DNA of 64,000 nt from Bacteroidota bacterium (GTDB lineage: Bacteria > Bacteroidota > Bacteroidia > Flavobacteriales > Schleiferiaceae). The stretch is taken from the NCBI GenBank assembly GCA_003385605.1, contig QQUU01000049.1, positions 27,719-91,718 on the forward strand. The letters run 5' to 3'. Within the stretch, counting starts at the first letter, position 1. Each line of letters begins with the position of its first letter. Position numbers and translations under genes: made by a program. The notes under the pieces are model-generated. The model was not told where the DNA came from, made no database searches, and saw only the letters and a list, made by a program, of their open reading frames with translations. Below are positions 1 through 7,796 of the stretch, one piece after another.

Positions 1-298
1 CCAATGAGACCCAAAGGTGCATCTGGAATTGGCCACTCATTCGCATATTCAATAACTCGAATGGCATCTCGTCAAAACAGAATACATCGCCACCTACAAA
101 GCCAGAGAGCCAGCAGAAAAATGTGTAGGTCGGAAAATCCATCTGTTTGGGACCGAAAATGATGGTATCAAAGATGATTTCCTTCGAAAGGAAGGCGACC
201 ACAGCGAAAACCACAATGGCTATGGAAGCGCGCATTAAATGCCAGCGCAACTCACCGAGGTGATCCAAAAAGCTCATGTTGTTTTTATCGCTACTCAT
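1..298 (-). CDS. tatC: Sec-independent protein translocase TatC (N-terminal part, runs off the window)
   Basis: Reading the minus strand from the ATG at 298 gives an uninterrupted frame to the window edge. It begins MSSDKNNMSFLDHLGELRWH, and the FLDHLGELR block is the N-terminal signature of TatC, the multi-spanning receptor subunit of the twin-arginine translocase that exports folded proteins. A hydrophobic first membrane helix follows (about residues 23-38), then a periplasmic segment with the family block NMRMSGQFQMHLWVSL at the edge. A second Met at residue 8 is an alternative start. Only about 99 residues are visible and the C-terminal helices lie outside. It is divergent from recQ, with about 110 bp between the starts. 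Confidence 0.9.
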   Translation of the reverse strand, partial: MSSDKNNMSFLDHLGELRWHLMRASIAIVVFAVVAFLSKEIIFDTIIFGPKQMDFPTYTFFCWLSGFVGGDVFCFDEMPFELLNMRMSGQFQMHLWVSL

Positions 299-373
299 GT
301 TGATAACACAGAATTGTGGTCAAAAATCCGAAAAACATTCTGATGTACCTTCACAATCCTTGATTAAATCCCG

Positions 374-381
374 TATCTTTT
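374..381 (+). promoter_or_regulatory. Possible recQ promoter -7 element
   Basis: TATCTTTT differs at one base from the Bacteroidota -7 consensus TAnnTTTG and lies 28 bases before the recQ ATG. No TTG is found at the expected upstream spacing, so the assignment is tentative. Confidence 0.4.
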
Positions 382-409
382 AGGGAAGAACAAATACATC
401 GCAGAGCAC

Positions 410-2584
410 ATGTCCTCGAATCATTGGGAACATCACCTAAAACAGTTTTTTGGTTTTAGCGATTTTAAAGGAAACCAGAAAGCCATCATTGAAAGCCTTG
501 CATCGGGTAAGGATACGTTCGTGATCATGCCTACCGGTGGGGGTAAAAGCTTGTGTTACCAGCTTCCCGCCCTTGCAAGTGAAGGCACGGCCATTATCGT
601 CAGTCCTCTCATTGCACTGATGAAAAATCAGGTCGATGCGATACGTGGGCATAGCGAACAGGACGGTATAGCACACGTTTTAAACAGCTCATTGACCAAG
701 GGCCAATTGGAACAGGTACATACGGACCTGAAATCAGGGCTCACTAAATTGTTGTTCGTAGCACCTGAGAGCTTAAACAAATCGGCCAACATAGAGCTGC
801 TGAAATCGATAGAAATAAGCTTTTTTGCCATTGACGAAGCCCACTGTATTTCTGAGTGGGGTCATGATTTCCGCCCAGATTATAGAACGATTAAGCAAAG
901 CGTTCAAGCGTTGGGAAGAAAACCTATCATCGCACTAACTGCAACAGCGACACCGAAAGTGCAAGCAGACATTATGAAAACATTGGGTATGGAAGACCCG
1001 AAAGTGTTTTTATCCAGCTTTAACCGCCCAAATCTCTACTATGAGGTACGCCCTAAACGGGATATAGACAGAGACATCACCAAACTGCTTCAGGCCAACA
1101 AAGGCAAAAGCGCTATCGTCTATTGTTTGTCCCGTCAAAAGGTTGAGGACCTTGCCGAGCAACTGCAAGTGAACGGCATCAATGCCCTGCCCTACCATGC
1201 GGGACTAGAAGCTAGCAAGCGAGTGAAGCACCAAGATGCCTTCCTCAATGAGGATTGCGATGTCATTGTGGCAACTATCGCCTTTGGTATGGGTATCGAT
1301 AAGCCAGACGTGCGCTTTGTATTGCATTACGACATGCCGAAGTCTCTAGAAAGTTACTACCAAGAAACTGGTAGAGCAGGACGTGATGGCGGTGAAGGAT
1401 CTTGTATCACCTACTTTGACATCAAGGATATTGAGCGCCTACAGAAATTTCTAAATAAAAAGAATGTAAGCGAGCAAGAAATTGGGCGTCAACTGTTGGA
1501 AGAGGCCACGGGTTATGCGGAAGCCGCCACCTGTCGTCGTCGAGCCATTCTCCACTATTTTGGCGAGGATTTCCACGAAGACGACTGTGATAAAATGTGC
1601 GACAATTGTCGCCATCCCAAAGAAAAGGTCGAAGCCTCTGAAGAATTATTGGATGTTATCGCTGCAGTAAAAGAAACGCACGGAAAGTTCAAAACCACGG
1701 AGATTGTCAACATCCTACGCGGACAAAGCTCTGCTGTTCTTGTGAAGAATGATGCGATGAGCTTACCGACCTGGGGCAAGCAAAAAGATAAAAGTGAAGT
1801 ACACCTTCGTGCGGTTATTCGACAAGGTATCATTCGCCATTACCTCTACAAAAACATTGATGCCTACGGCACCATCCAGATTACCGAAAAAGCCGCTTCA
1901 GGCAAACTTCCCAAAGCATTCCGCGTAAGAAAAGAGCTCGATTATGACGTTCTTAACTCAGCGGCGAGCGCTCCTACTAAAGTTGTAGCCGTTGACAAGC
2001 AGCTGTTCAGTATACTCAAAGATCTCAGAAAGAAGATCGGGAATGCAAAAGGGGTCCCACCCTATGCTGTATTCAGCGAAAATTCCTTGAGCGAAATGGC
2101 GACCAGTTACCCTTGTAATCTGGATGAACTCAAAAACATCCAAGGTGTAGGTGAAGGGAAAGCACGTAAGTTTGGTGCAAAGATGGTAGAGGTCATAGAA
2201 AAGTACGTGGAGGAAAATGATATTGACCGCCCACAAGATATGGTGTTCAAATCGGTGGCTAATAAGAGCGCTTTGAAAGTGTACATTATTCAAAGTACCG
2301 ACCGCAAATTGCCGTTCGAGGATATCGCGAAAGCCAAGGGCCTTAAGATGGACCAGCTTCTCGAAGAAATGGAACGCATCGTAACAAGCGGTACCAAACT
2401 GAATATTGATTATTACCTAGAAGATATCCTCGATGAGGACAGCATTGAAGAATTGTTCGACTTTTTGACCGAAGATTGTGAAGAAGGTTCCATTGAGGAG
2501 CTCACCGAAGAGTTTGGCGACGAATACGAAGAAGACGAGTTGCGATTAGCCCGCTTGAAATTCTTCTCAGATGTTGCGAATTAA
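410..2584 (+). CDS. recQ: ATP-dependent DNA helicase RecQ
   Basis: A 724-residue superfamily 2 helicase that unwinds DNA 3'-5' in recombination and replication-fork repair. Walker A (TGGGKS, about residues 42-47) and the DEAH box (142-145) are intact, as are the motif IV-VI blocks such as GRAGRDG near 322-328. After the helicase core comes the RecQ zinc site, with CRRRAILHYFGE and a CDKMCDNC cluster around residues 375-400. A winged-helix RQC region and an HRDC-like domain (about 535-610) follow. The acidic C-terminal tail makes it longer than E. coli RecQ (about 610), a common form in Bacteroidota. It is a single-gene unit closed by a perfect palindromic terminator. A near-match -7 box (TATCTTTT, 374-381) precedes it. 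Confidence 0.96.
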   Translation: MSSNHWEHHLKQFFGFSDFKGNQKAIIESLASGKDTFVIMPTGGGKSLCYQLPALASEGTAIIVSPLIALMKNQVDAIRGHSEQDGIAHVLNSSLTKGQLEQVHTDLKSGLTKLLFVAPESLNKSANIELLKSIEISFFAIDEAHCISEWGHDFRPDYRTIKQSVQALGRKPIIALTATATPKVQADIMKTLGMEDPKVFLSSFNRPNLYYEVRPKRDIDRDITKLLQANKGKSAIVYCLSRQKVEDLAEQLQVNGINALPYHAGLEASKRVKHQDAFLNEDCDVIVATIAFGMGIDKPDVRFVLHYDMPKSLESYYQETGRAGRDGGEGSCITYFDIKDIERLQKFLNKKNVSEQEIGRQLLEEATGYAEAATCRRRAILHYFGEDFHEDDCDKMCDNCRHPKEKVEASEELLDVIAAVKETHGKFKTTEIVNILRGQSSAVLVKNDAMSLPTWGKQKDKSEVHLRAVIRQGIIRHYLYKNIDAYGTIQITEKAASGKLPKAFRVRKELDYDVLNSAASAPTKVVAVDKQLFSILKDLRKKIGNAKGVPPYAVFSENSLSEMATSYPCNLDELKNIQGVGEGKARKFGAKMVEVIEKYVEENDIDRPQDMVFKSVANKSALKVYIIQSTDRKLPFEDIAKAKGLKMDQLLEEMERIVTSGTKLNIDYYLEDILDEDSIEELFDFLTEDCEEGSIEELTEEFGDEYEEDELRLARLKFFSDVAN

Positions 2585-2600
2585 TCAAGCACAGAAACAT

Positions 2601-2630
2601 TAAAAAAGCCCGCAATTGCGGGCTTTTTTA
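2601..2630. terminator. Bidirectional intrinsic terminator (recQ / small ORF)
   Basis: A 30-base perfect palindrome: an A-tract, GCCCGCAA, TTGCGGGC and a T-tract. It has T-runs in both directions. It serves recQ from the left and the minus-strand small ORF/sigma factor unit from the right, and the small ORF's stop codon lies inside it. Confidence 0.92.
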
Positions 2631-2771
2631 GTTTTTGAATAGTTCGCCAAGTTGTTCTGGTGAATGCTTGAACTTCAATTGCTTTGTGGCTTTAGAGAAG
2701 GCCAAGATGTTTTGGATACTTTTTTCAGAGGCTCCTACCTCCAGATGTTCATAAGGTAAAGTTTTTCCCAT
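2628..2771 (-). CDS. Small conserved-looking protein of unknown function (47 aa)
   Basis: A short frame starting MGKTLPYEHLEVGASEKSIQ and ending in KN right at the terminator. It lies 58 bases downstream of the sigma factor gene on the same strand, so it is probably cotranscribed. The N-terminal block TLPYEHLEVGAS resembles small hypothetical proteins I recall from flavobacteria, but this is memory only and I know no function. An in-frame GTG at 2813 would add 14 residues; the ATG at 2771 is preferred because the added residues do not resemble the rest. The product is soluble with no signal peptide. Confidence 0.55.
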   Translation of the reverse strand: MGKTLPYEHLEVGASEKSIQNILAFSKATKQLKFKHSPEQLGELFKN

Positions 2772-2829
2772 GGGCTTCGTTTGTGATTTTAGGTATAACG
2801 CCGCCCTGAACACCTTAGTATGTAGCTGC

Positions 2830-3414
2830 TTAAAATTCTAAACTGATGTTATGCTTCACCATTAACTTCTGCATGTTGCTTACTGCGTAACGCATGCGTC
2901 CCAAAGCCGTGTTGATACTTACATCGGTCTCTTCTGCAATTTCCTTAAAACTGTAGTTGCAAAAGATGCGCAGCTCCAACACTTTCCGCTGGTCCTCAGG
3001 CAAGAATTTGATCAACTTGTACAAATCCTCGTTGATCTGCGCTTCAATCACCTCTTGCTCATAGCTTTGATCAACTTCACCGTACGTATCGAATACCGTG
3101 AATTCTCCGCTGGGTCTAAACTCCTTCTTGCGTGACTCGCGGCGGAAGTAGTCCAAAGTAGTATTGTTTGCAACGCGGATGGCCCAAGGCAGGAACTTAC
3201 CCTTCTCTTCATAATTGTCCTTTCGAAGCGATCGAATAATCTTAATAAAGGTTTCCTGAAACAGGTCGTCAGCGACGTCTGCGTCTTGAACTTTTGAATA
3301 AATCTGCAGGAAAATGCGTTTTTGGTGTCTACGAATTAACACCTCAAAGGCTTGCTCATTTCCGCTACGGTACTGCGCCACTAATTCGTGGTCTTCCAGT
3401 TTTCCTAGTCTCAT
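2830..3414 (-). CDS. RNA polymerase sigma factor, ECF/sigma-70 family
   Basis: A 194-residue two-domain sigma factor. The sigma-2 region includes ADDLFQETFIKII (about residues 48-60) and the DNA-melting/-10 recognition stretch WAIRVANNTTLDYFRR. The sigma-4 helix-turn-helix is the C-terminal block LPEDQRKVLELRIF...FKEIAEETDVSINTALGRMR. The length fits RpoE-like ECF factors, and close homologues commonly lie beside uvrA in flavobacteria. No anti-sigma gene is adjacent, so control by a membrane anti-sigma factor is not indicated here. A small ORF follows in the same direction; uvrA is divergent. The promoter is not obvious. Confidence 0.9.
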   Translation of the reverse strand: MRLGKLEDHELVAQYRSGNEQAFEVLIRRHQKRIFLQIYSKVQDADVADDLFQETFIKIIRSLRKDNYEEKGKFLPWAIRVANNTTLDYFRRESRKKEFRPSGEFTVFDTYGEVDQSYEQEVIEAQINEDLYKLIKFLPEDQRKVLELRIFCNYSFKEIAEETDVSINTALGRMRYAVSNMQKLMVKHNISLEF

Positions 3415-3541
3415 ACATCAAGGATTTAGCGTAGCAGTCTCTCTATAGGCAAGTCATTTATTTGCTGTGAATATACGGGAAAGAATCAAATACTATTCCA
3501 AAATCATCCATTTCTCCGGAACTGTAGGTCCAATTTAAGGT

Positions 3542-3549
3542 TACATTTG
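3542..3549 (+). promoter_or_regulatory. uvrA promoter -7 element
   Basis: TACATTTG matches TAnnTTTG exactly and ends 20 bases before the ATG at 3570. It overlaps the upstream in-frame GTG (3549-3551), which argues against that GTG as the translation start. Confidence 0.65.
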
Positions 3550-3569
3550 TGGTTTCACTCCAATTACAC

Positions 3570-6335
3570 ATGACCGAATTCATAGAAATTAAGCGCGCCG
3601 CTGTACACAACCTCAAAGAAGTTAGTGTAGATATTCCTAGAAATCAGTTAGTAGTAATTACCGGTGTGAGTGGATCGGGAAAAAGCTCCCTGGCTTTCGA
3701 CACTTTATTTGCTGAAGGTCAACGTCGCTACGTGGAGAGCCTAAGTTCCTATGCGCGCCAGTTCTTAGGAAAATTAGACAAGCCGAAAGTAGAGTACATC
3801 AAGGGGATTCCACCGGCAGTGGCGATACAGCAGAAGGTGAGCAGTAAAAACCCTAGATCGACGGTTGGCACCACTACAGAAATTTACGATTACCTCAAGC
3901 TGCTTTACGCACGAGTTGGACGAACCTACAGCCCAGTTTCTGGGGAAGAAGTGAAGCGCCATCAGGTTGAGGATGTCATCGACTTCATTGACACCAAAGA
4001 AGAAGGTACGCGCTTTTTAATCGTTGCTCCTGTTACCTACAGCGACAGAACCGCCATCCAACATTTGACCATATTAGCATCACAAGGATTTGCAAGAATG
4101 CTTGTAGACGGAGCCATTGAGCGCATTGAAGACGTTATTGAAGCGGGCACCTATGATGAGAAGGTAATTTCACTCGTCGTAGATCGTGCCGTCGTGCGTC
4201 GCGGCGACCAAGAAAACATTCATCGACTGCAAGACTCCATACAAACTGCCTTTTACGAAGGGCGTGGAAGCTGCTTGATTGACTTTATGGACGGCCAGCC
4301 TCCCGTTGAATTCAATAACCTTTTTGAGTTAGACGGCATGGCGTTCACCGAGCCTTCCGTGCACTTGTTCAGTTTCAACAACCCTGTGGGTGCTTGTCCG
4401 ACCTGTGAGGGATTCGGCAGCATCATGGGTGTAGATGAAGACCTCGTTATACCCAACCAAACATTAAGTGTTTATGAAGGCGCTGTAGCCCCTTGGAAGG
4501 GAGAGACGATGGGTAAATGGAAGAACAAGTTCATCCTTGCTGCCAGTGAAATAGGGTTTCCAGTGCACCGCCCCTATATGGACCTCACCGCCGAAGAACG
4601 AGAATTGCTTTGGGAAGGTGGCAAAGGATTCAAAGGGATCAACGCATTCTTTAAACATCTAGAAAGTAAGAAGTATAAAATCCAGTTCCGAGTCATGCTT
4701 AGCCGTTACCGCGGACGTACAAAGTGTACCACGTGTAAGGGAAAGCGTCTCAAACCCGAAGCTGGTTACGTAAAAATTGGTGGTGTTGCCCTGCACGAAC
4801 TTGTAGAGTTACCGCTGAATAAATTAGCCGATTTCTTTAAAAATCTCAACCTGGACGAGCGTGAAGCTGAGATTGCGAAACGACTGCTCACCGAAATCAC
4901 AACTCGTATCGACTTCTTGATGAATGTAGGTCTCTCCTACCTTACCCTGAACAGAACGAGTAATACGCTAAGCGGTGGAGAAAGCCAACGGATACAACTT
5001 GCTACTTCTTTAGGTTCCGCATTGGTCGGCTCACTATACATCTTGGACGAGCCTTCTATCGGATTACATCCTTACGATGCCGAGCAACTGATCAAAGTTA
5101 TCCAAGCCTTGCGCGATAAGGGTAATACGGTTGTAGTTGTAGAACACGAGGAAGCCTTCATGCATGCCGCTGATTACCTGATTGATATCGGTCCAGCAGC
5201 AGGGAATTTAGGTGGAGAAATCGTTGCAGCAGGCCTGCCAGATGCTGTTTTGGCGCACGAAAGCAGCTTAACAGCGGGCTACTTGAGCGGAAGAATGGAA
5301 ATTCCGCAGCCCAAAGAATTGCGTAAAGCCACCGGTCATATTCGTTTAGAAGGCGTGAGACAGCACAACCTTAAAGGGTTTGACGTCGACATACCACTTG
5401 GTGTATTCTCTGTAGTAGCCGGAGTAAGCGGGTCTGGGAAAAGCACACTTATCAAGAAAATACTTTACCCTGCTTTAAAGAAGCATTTAGAGCATGTAGG
5501 TGAACGCCCAGGGCTGCATAAAGCCCTTACTGGTGATTTAAACAAGATTTCCCACGTTGAAATGGTGGACCAAAACCCTATTGGTAAATCTTCCCGTTCG
5601 AACCCTGTAACCTACTTAAAAGCCTACGACGATATCCGCAACCTATACGCTGCCAATGAACTTTCAAAAGTGCGCGGTTACAAGGCCAAACACTTCAGTT
5701 TCAATACCGACGGCGGACGCTGTGACACTTGTAAAGGAGAAGGTGAAGTCACCATAGAGATGCAATTCATGGCGGATGTTCACCTTCCTTGTGAAGATTG
5801 CAATGGGCACCGATTCAAGGCTGAAATCCTGGAGGTTAAAATCCACGACAAAAGCATCTCGGATATTCTCGAATGCACTATTGATGAGGCTATTGAGTTT
5901 TTCAGAAGCATTAAGCAGACAAAAATTGCGAATAAGCTCCAACCCTTACAAGATGTAGGTCTTGGTTATGCAGCCGTTGGACAAAGCAGCTCCACACTTA
6001 GTGGTGGTGAAGCGCAGCGTGTGAAGTTGGCCTACTTCCTCTCCAAAGGGGATAAAGCGGGCAAAACATTGTTCCTCTTTGATGAGCCCACAACTGGGCT
6101 ACACTTTGACGATGTAAAAAAACTACTCGTGGCGCTAAATGCATTGGTAGATATGGGACATACAGTTTTGGTGATTGAACACGATCTCGATGTGATCGAA
6201 CGTGCCGATCATTTAATTGAAATAGGTCCAAAAGGTGGTGAAGAAGGCGGTCAACTATTATTTACTGGAGCACCCAGAAATATTTCTTCAGTTGAAAACA
6301 GCCCCACTGCCCACTCGATTTCGAGTAAAAAATAG
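3570..6335 (+). CDS. uvrA: Excinuclease ABC subunit A (UvrA), variant lacking one half of zinc module 1
   Basis: A 921-residue damage-recognition ATPase of nucleotide excision repair with two ABC cassettes. The first Walker A (GVSGSGKSS) is near residue 32 and the first signature (LSGGES) near 466. The second Walker A (GVSGSGKST) is near 617 and the second signature (LSGGEA) near 810. The C-terminal zinc module is intact, with CxxC at 718/721 and 741/744. In the first zinc module the second pair is present (C276, C279 in CPTCEGFG), but the expected upstream CxxC is replaced by an uncharged stretch ending in FELDGM. This may mark a UvrA paralogue rather than the canonical protein. The ATG at 3570 is chosen over GTG 3549 because the likely promoter overlaps the latter. 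Confidence 0.94.
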   Translation: MTEFIEIKRAAVHNLKEVSVDIPRNQLVVITGVSGSGKSSLAFDTLFAEGQRRYVESLSSYARQFLGKLDKPKVEYIKGIPPAVAIQQKVSSKNPRSTVGTTTEIYDYLKLLYARVGRTYSPVSGEEVKRHQVEDVIDFIDTKEEGTRFLIVAPVTYSDRTAIQHLTILASQGFARMLVDGAIERIEDVIEAGTYDEKVISLVVDRAVVRRGDQENIHRLQDSIQTAFYEGRGSCLIDFMDGQPPVEFNNLFELDGMAFTEPSVHLFSFNNPVGACPTCEGFGSIMGVDEDLVIPNQTLSVYEGAVAPWKGETMGKWKNKFILAASEIGFPVHRPYMDLTAEERELLWEGGKGFKGINAFFKHLESKKYKIQFRVMLSRYRGRTKCTTCKGKRLKPEAGYVKIGGVALHELVELPLNKLADFFKNLNLDEREAEIAKRLLTEITTRIDFLMNVGLSYLTLNRTSNTLSGGESQRIQLATSLGSALVGSLYILDEPSIGLHPYDAEQLIKVIQALRDKGNTVVVVEHEEAFMHAADYLIDIGPAAGNLGGEIVAAGLPDAVLAHESSLTAGYLSGRMEIPQPKELRKATGHIRLEGVRQHNLKGFDVDIPLGVFSVVAGVSGSGKSTLIKKILYPALKKHLEHVGERPGLHKALTGDLNKISHVEMVDQNPIGKSSRSNPVTYLKAYDDIRNLYAANELSKVRGYKAKHFSFNTDGGRCDTCKGEGEVTIEMQFMADVHLPCEDCNGHRFKAEILEVKIHDKSISDILECTIDEAIEFFRSIKQTKIANKLQPLQDVGLGYAAVGQSSSTLSGGEAQRVKLAYFLSKGDKAGKTLFLFDEPTTGLHFDDVKKLLVALNALVDMGHTVLVIEHDLDVIERADHLIEIGPKGGEEGGQLLFTGAPRNISSVENSPTAHSISSKK

Positions 6336-6339
6336 ACTA

Positions 6340-6353
6340 GTCTCATTTGAGAC
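6340..6353. repeat. 14-base palindromic repeat, copy 1
   Basis: GTCTCATTTGAGAC lies five bases after the uvrA stop. The identical sequence occurs on the minus strand at 7774-7787, ten bases after the bshA stop. It can form a six-base-pair hairpin. There is no T-run here, so this copy is not a convincing terminator. Confidence 0.6.
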
Positions 6354-6447
6354 ATTTGCTAGTTGTTCTTAGACGTAGGAAATGCTCATTTTTCACTTTT
6401 GTCCCCTGAGCAGCAAACCGTTACGAACATAAATCGTGCTTGAGAGT

Positions 6448-6455
6448 TATATTTG
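6448..6455 (+). promoter_or_regulatory. Orphan promoter -7 element
   Basis: TATATTTG is an exact TAnnTTTG match in the space between uvrA and trmH, on the strand opposite trmH and with no ORF downstream before the terminator at 6498. No -33 TTG is found at 19-base spacing. Confidence 0.45.
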
Positions 6456-6459
6456 CCGT

Positions 6460-6530
6460 ATACCTTAATAAGGTAGCTTAGGTTTATTGGTTTGGTGAAT
6501 GGTCCGCTCTGCGGGCCATTCTTTTTTTAG
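6460..6530 (+). ncRNA. Candidate small RNA of about 70 nt
   Basis: The stretch is bounded by an exact -7 box (6448-6455) and a strong intrinsic terminator (6498-6528). It contains a first hairpin TACCTTAATAAGGTA (6461-6475), a T/G-rich single-stranded linker and the terminator hairpin. No ORF of note is present. It could instead be the 3' untranslated region of uvrA with a chance -7 match. Confidence 0.35.
6498..6528 (+). terminator. Intrinsic terminator downstream of uvrA
   Basis: The stem AATGGTCCGC / GCGGGCCATT (one G-T pair) with loop TCT is followed by a run of seven T on the plus strand. The minus-strand exit has no T-run, so it acts on rightward transcription. Confidence 0.88.
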
Positions 6531-6537
6531 CCAATTC

Positions 6538-7323
6538 CTATTGCTGACTCTTCCAGTGGTACATCAGTACTGCCGCACTCACACTAACATTTAGAGAATC
6601 TATTGCATCACCAGCCATTGGGATGATAACATTTTCATCGGCAGCGGCATTCCACGATTCACTTAATCCACCAGCTTCCTCTCCGAGTACGATAGCACAC
6701 TTTTCAGACCATTGCACCTCAAACATTGACGTTGCGTTATCATGCAAGTAGGTAATATATATGGACATACCTAATGACTTTAATGCGGGGATCAACTCCT
6801 TGCTAGTTGCCGAGATAATGGGCACTTCGAAAAGCGCTCCAGTAGCATTTCGGATGACGTTTGGACTGAATGGGTCGAGGGGAGCATCCGCTAAAACAAC
6901 AGCATCTACACCAGCAGCACAGGCTGTTCGGAGCACAGCACCTAGATTGCCCGGTTTTTCTATCCCTTCTAAAATTAACAGACACCTAGCCCCTTCCAAG
7001 ACAGAACGTTGCTGCTCCAGCCCAATTTCTGGGACTTTAAATACCGCAACGGCAGATTCTGTTGTATTTCGGTAAGCAATCTTATTGAAGACCTTAGGTG
7101 CTGCTAGATAATAACCCGGGAAGGCCATGGTGTTCAAGGGAACATCACTCCCATCCAGCTGCCAGAGCTCTATAGGTTCCCAGCCACAAGCCAAGGCTCT
7201 ATTTATTTCACGAGCACCCTCCACAACACAAACCCCACGCGATTTACGTTCTTTTGATTTAGTGAGTAATTGGACAATGTCCTTTACTTTTGGATTCGCA
7301 GTACTCGTTATTACTAAGCTCAT
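6538..7323 (-). CDS. RNA 2'-O-methyltransferase, TrmH/SpoU (SPOUT) family
   Basis: A 261-residue enzyme that uses S-adenosylmethionine to methylate ribose in tRNA or rRNA. The N-terminal RNA-binding substrate domain begins MSLVITSTANPKVKDIVQLL. The C-terminal SPOUT knot shows all three motifs: EGIEKPGNLGAVLRTA, VLGEEAGGLS and IPMAGDAIDSLNVSVSAAV. An upstream in-frame start at 7392 is rejected because it would add a hydrophobic stretch encoded opposite the SUI1 gene, and homologues start at the ITSTANP block. Its ATG and that of the divergent SUI1 gene are only four bases apart (CAT-AATT-ATG). Which RNA it modifies cannot be told from the sequence. Confidence 0.92.
   Translation of the reverse strand: MSLVITSTANPKVKDIVQLLTKSKERKSRGVCVVEGAREINRALACGWEPIELWQLDGSDVPLNTMAFPGYYLAAPKVFNKIAYRNTTESAVAVFKVPEIGLEQQRSVLEGARCLLILEGIEKPGNLGAVLRTACAAGVDAVVLADAPLDPFSPNVIRNATGALFEVPIISATSKELIPALKSLGMSIYITYLHDNATSMFEVQWSEKCAIVLGEEAGGLSESWNAAADENVIIPMAGDAIDSLNVSVSAAVLMYHWKSQQ
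7285..7292 (+). promoter_or_regulatory. Likely promoter -7 of the SUI1 gene, inside trmH
   Basis: TACTTTTG is an exact TAnnTTTG match 35 bases upstream of the SUI1 ATG, within the first codons of the divergent trmH. It would give a leader of about 30 nt. Given the four-base gap between start codons, the promoter must lie inside trmH. Confidence 0.55.
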
Positions 7324-7327
7324 AATT

Positions 7328-7687
7328 ATGGCAAAAAAGAATAAACCAAAGAAAATCAATTTAGAGGACTTGGGCGGCTTTGTATTCAGCACAAATCCTG
7401 ATTTCGATTACGAGCAAAATAATGAGGTGGAATCTGTTCATCCTTCGGACCAATTGCTCGAGCTTCACTTCGAAAAAAAAGGTCGCGGCGGCAAGCAAGT
7501 AGTGATTATTCGCGGTTTTGAAGGACCCGATGAAGAGCTTGCTGCGTTGGGTAAGAAATTAAAACAAACCTGCGGCGTAGGTGGCAGTGCCAAGCATGGA
7601 GAGATCATTCTCCAGGGAAATGTCCGTGACAAAGCACGCTCGTTTCTTGAAAAAGAAGGCTTTAAAACCAAGCGAATAGGCGGGTAA
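7328..7687 (+). CDS. SUI1/eIF1-like translation initiation factor (YciH family)
   Basis: A 119-residue protein with the SUI1 fold. A charged, lysine-rich N-terminus (MAKKNKPKKINLEDLGG) is followed by the diagnostic core GRGGKQVVIIRGF and LKQTCGVGGSAKHGEIILQG, which form the ribosome-contacting loop and sheet of eIF1-like proteins. The bacterial members (YciH) are thought to influence start-codon fidelity or initiation under stress; the role in Bacteroidota is not established. A longer frame beginning at 7127 is only the antisense of trmH. The gene stands alone, divergent from trmH and convergent with bshA. Confidence 0.93.
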   Translation: MAKKNKPKKINLEDLGGFVFSTNPDFDYEQNNEVESVHPSDQLLELHFEKKGRGGKQVVIIRGFEGPDEELAALGKKLKQTCGVGGSAKHGEIILQGNVRDKARSFLEKEGFKTKRIGG

Positions 7688-7773
7688 TTCTGCTCAACAA
7701 TGCTCAGAATGCCTCGCACCCTCAATAAGTGTTTTTACTTAAAAATCTAGAATAAAGGACCGACCACAGCTCT

Positions 7774-7791
7774 GTCTCAAATGAGACTTTT
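7774..7791 (+). terminator. Short hairpin after the SUI1 gene; 14-base repeat copy 2
   Basis: GTCTCAAATGAGAC (7774-7787) followed by TTTT forms a weak intrinsic terminator for rightward transcription. Read on the minus strand the hairpin is identical to the copy at 6340-6353 and begins ten bases past the bshA stop. Confidence 0.5.
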
Positions 7792-7796
7792 AAACA

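Noticed and set aside
3549..3569. GTG start for uvrA giving seven extra residues
   Set aside because: The GTG overlaps the exact -7 promoter box TACATTTG, and UvrA proteins begin near MTEFIEIKRA.
7127..7327. N-terminal extension of the SUI1 protein
   Set aside because: This part is antisense to trmH and bears no resemblance to SUI1 proteins, which begin with the Lys-rich MAKKNK segment at 7328.
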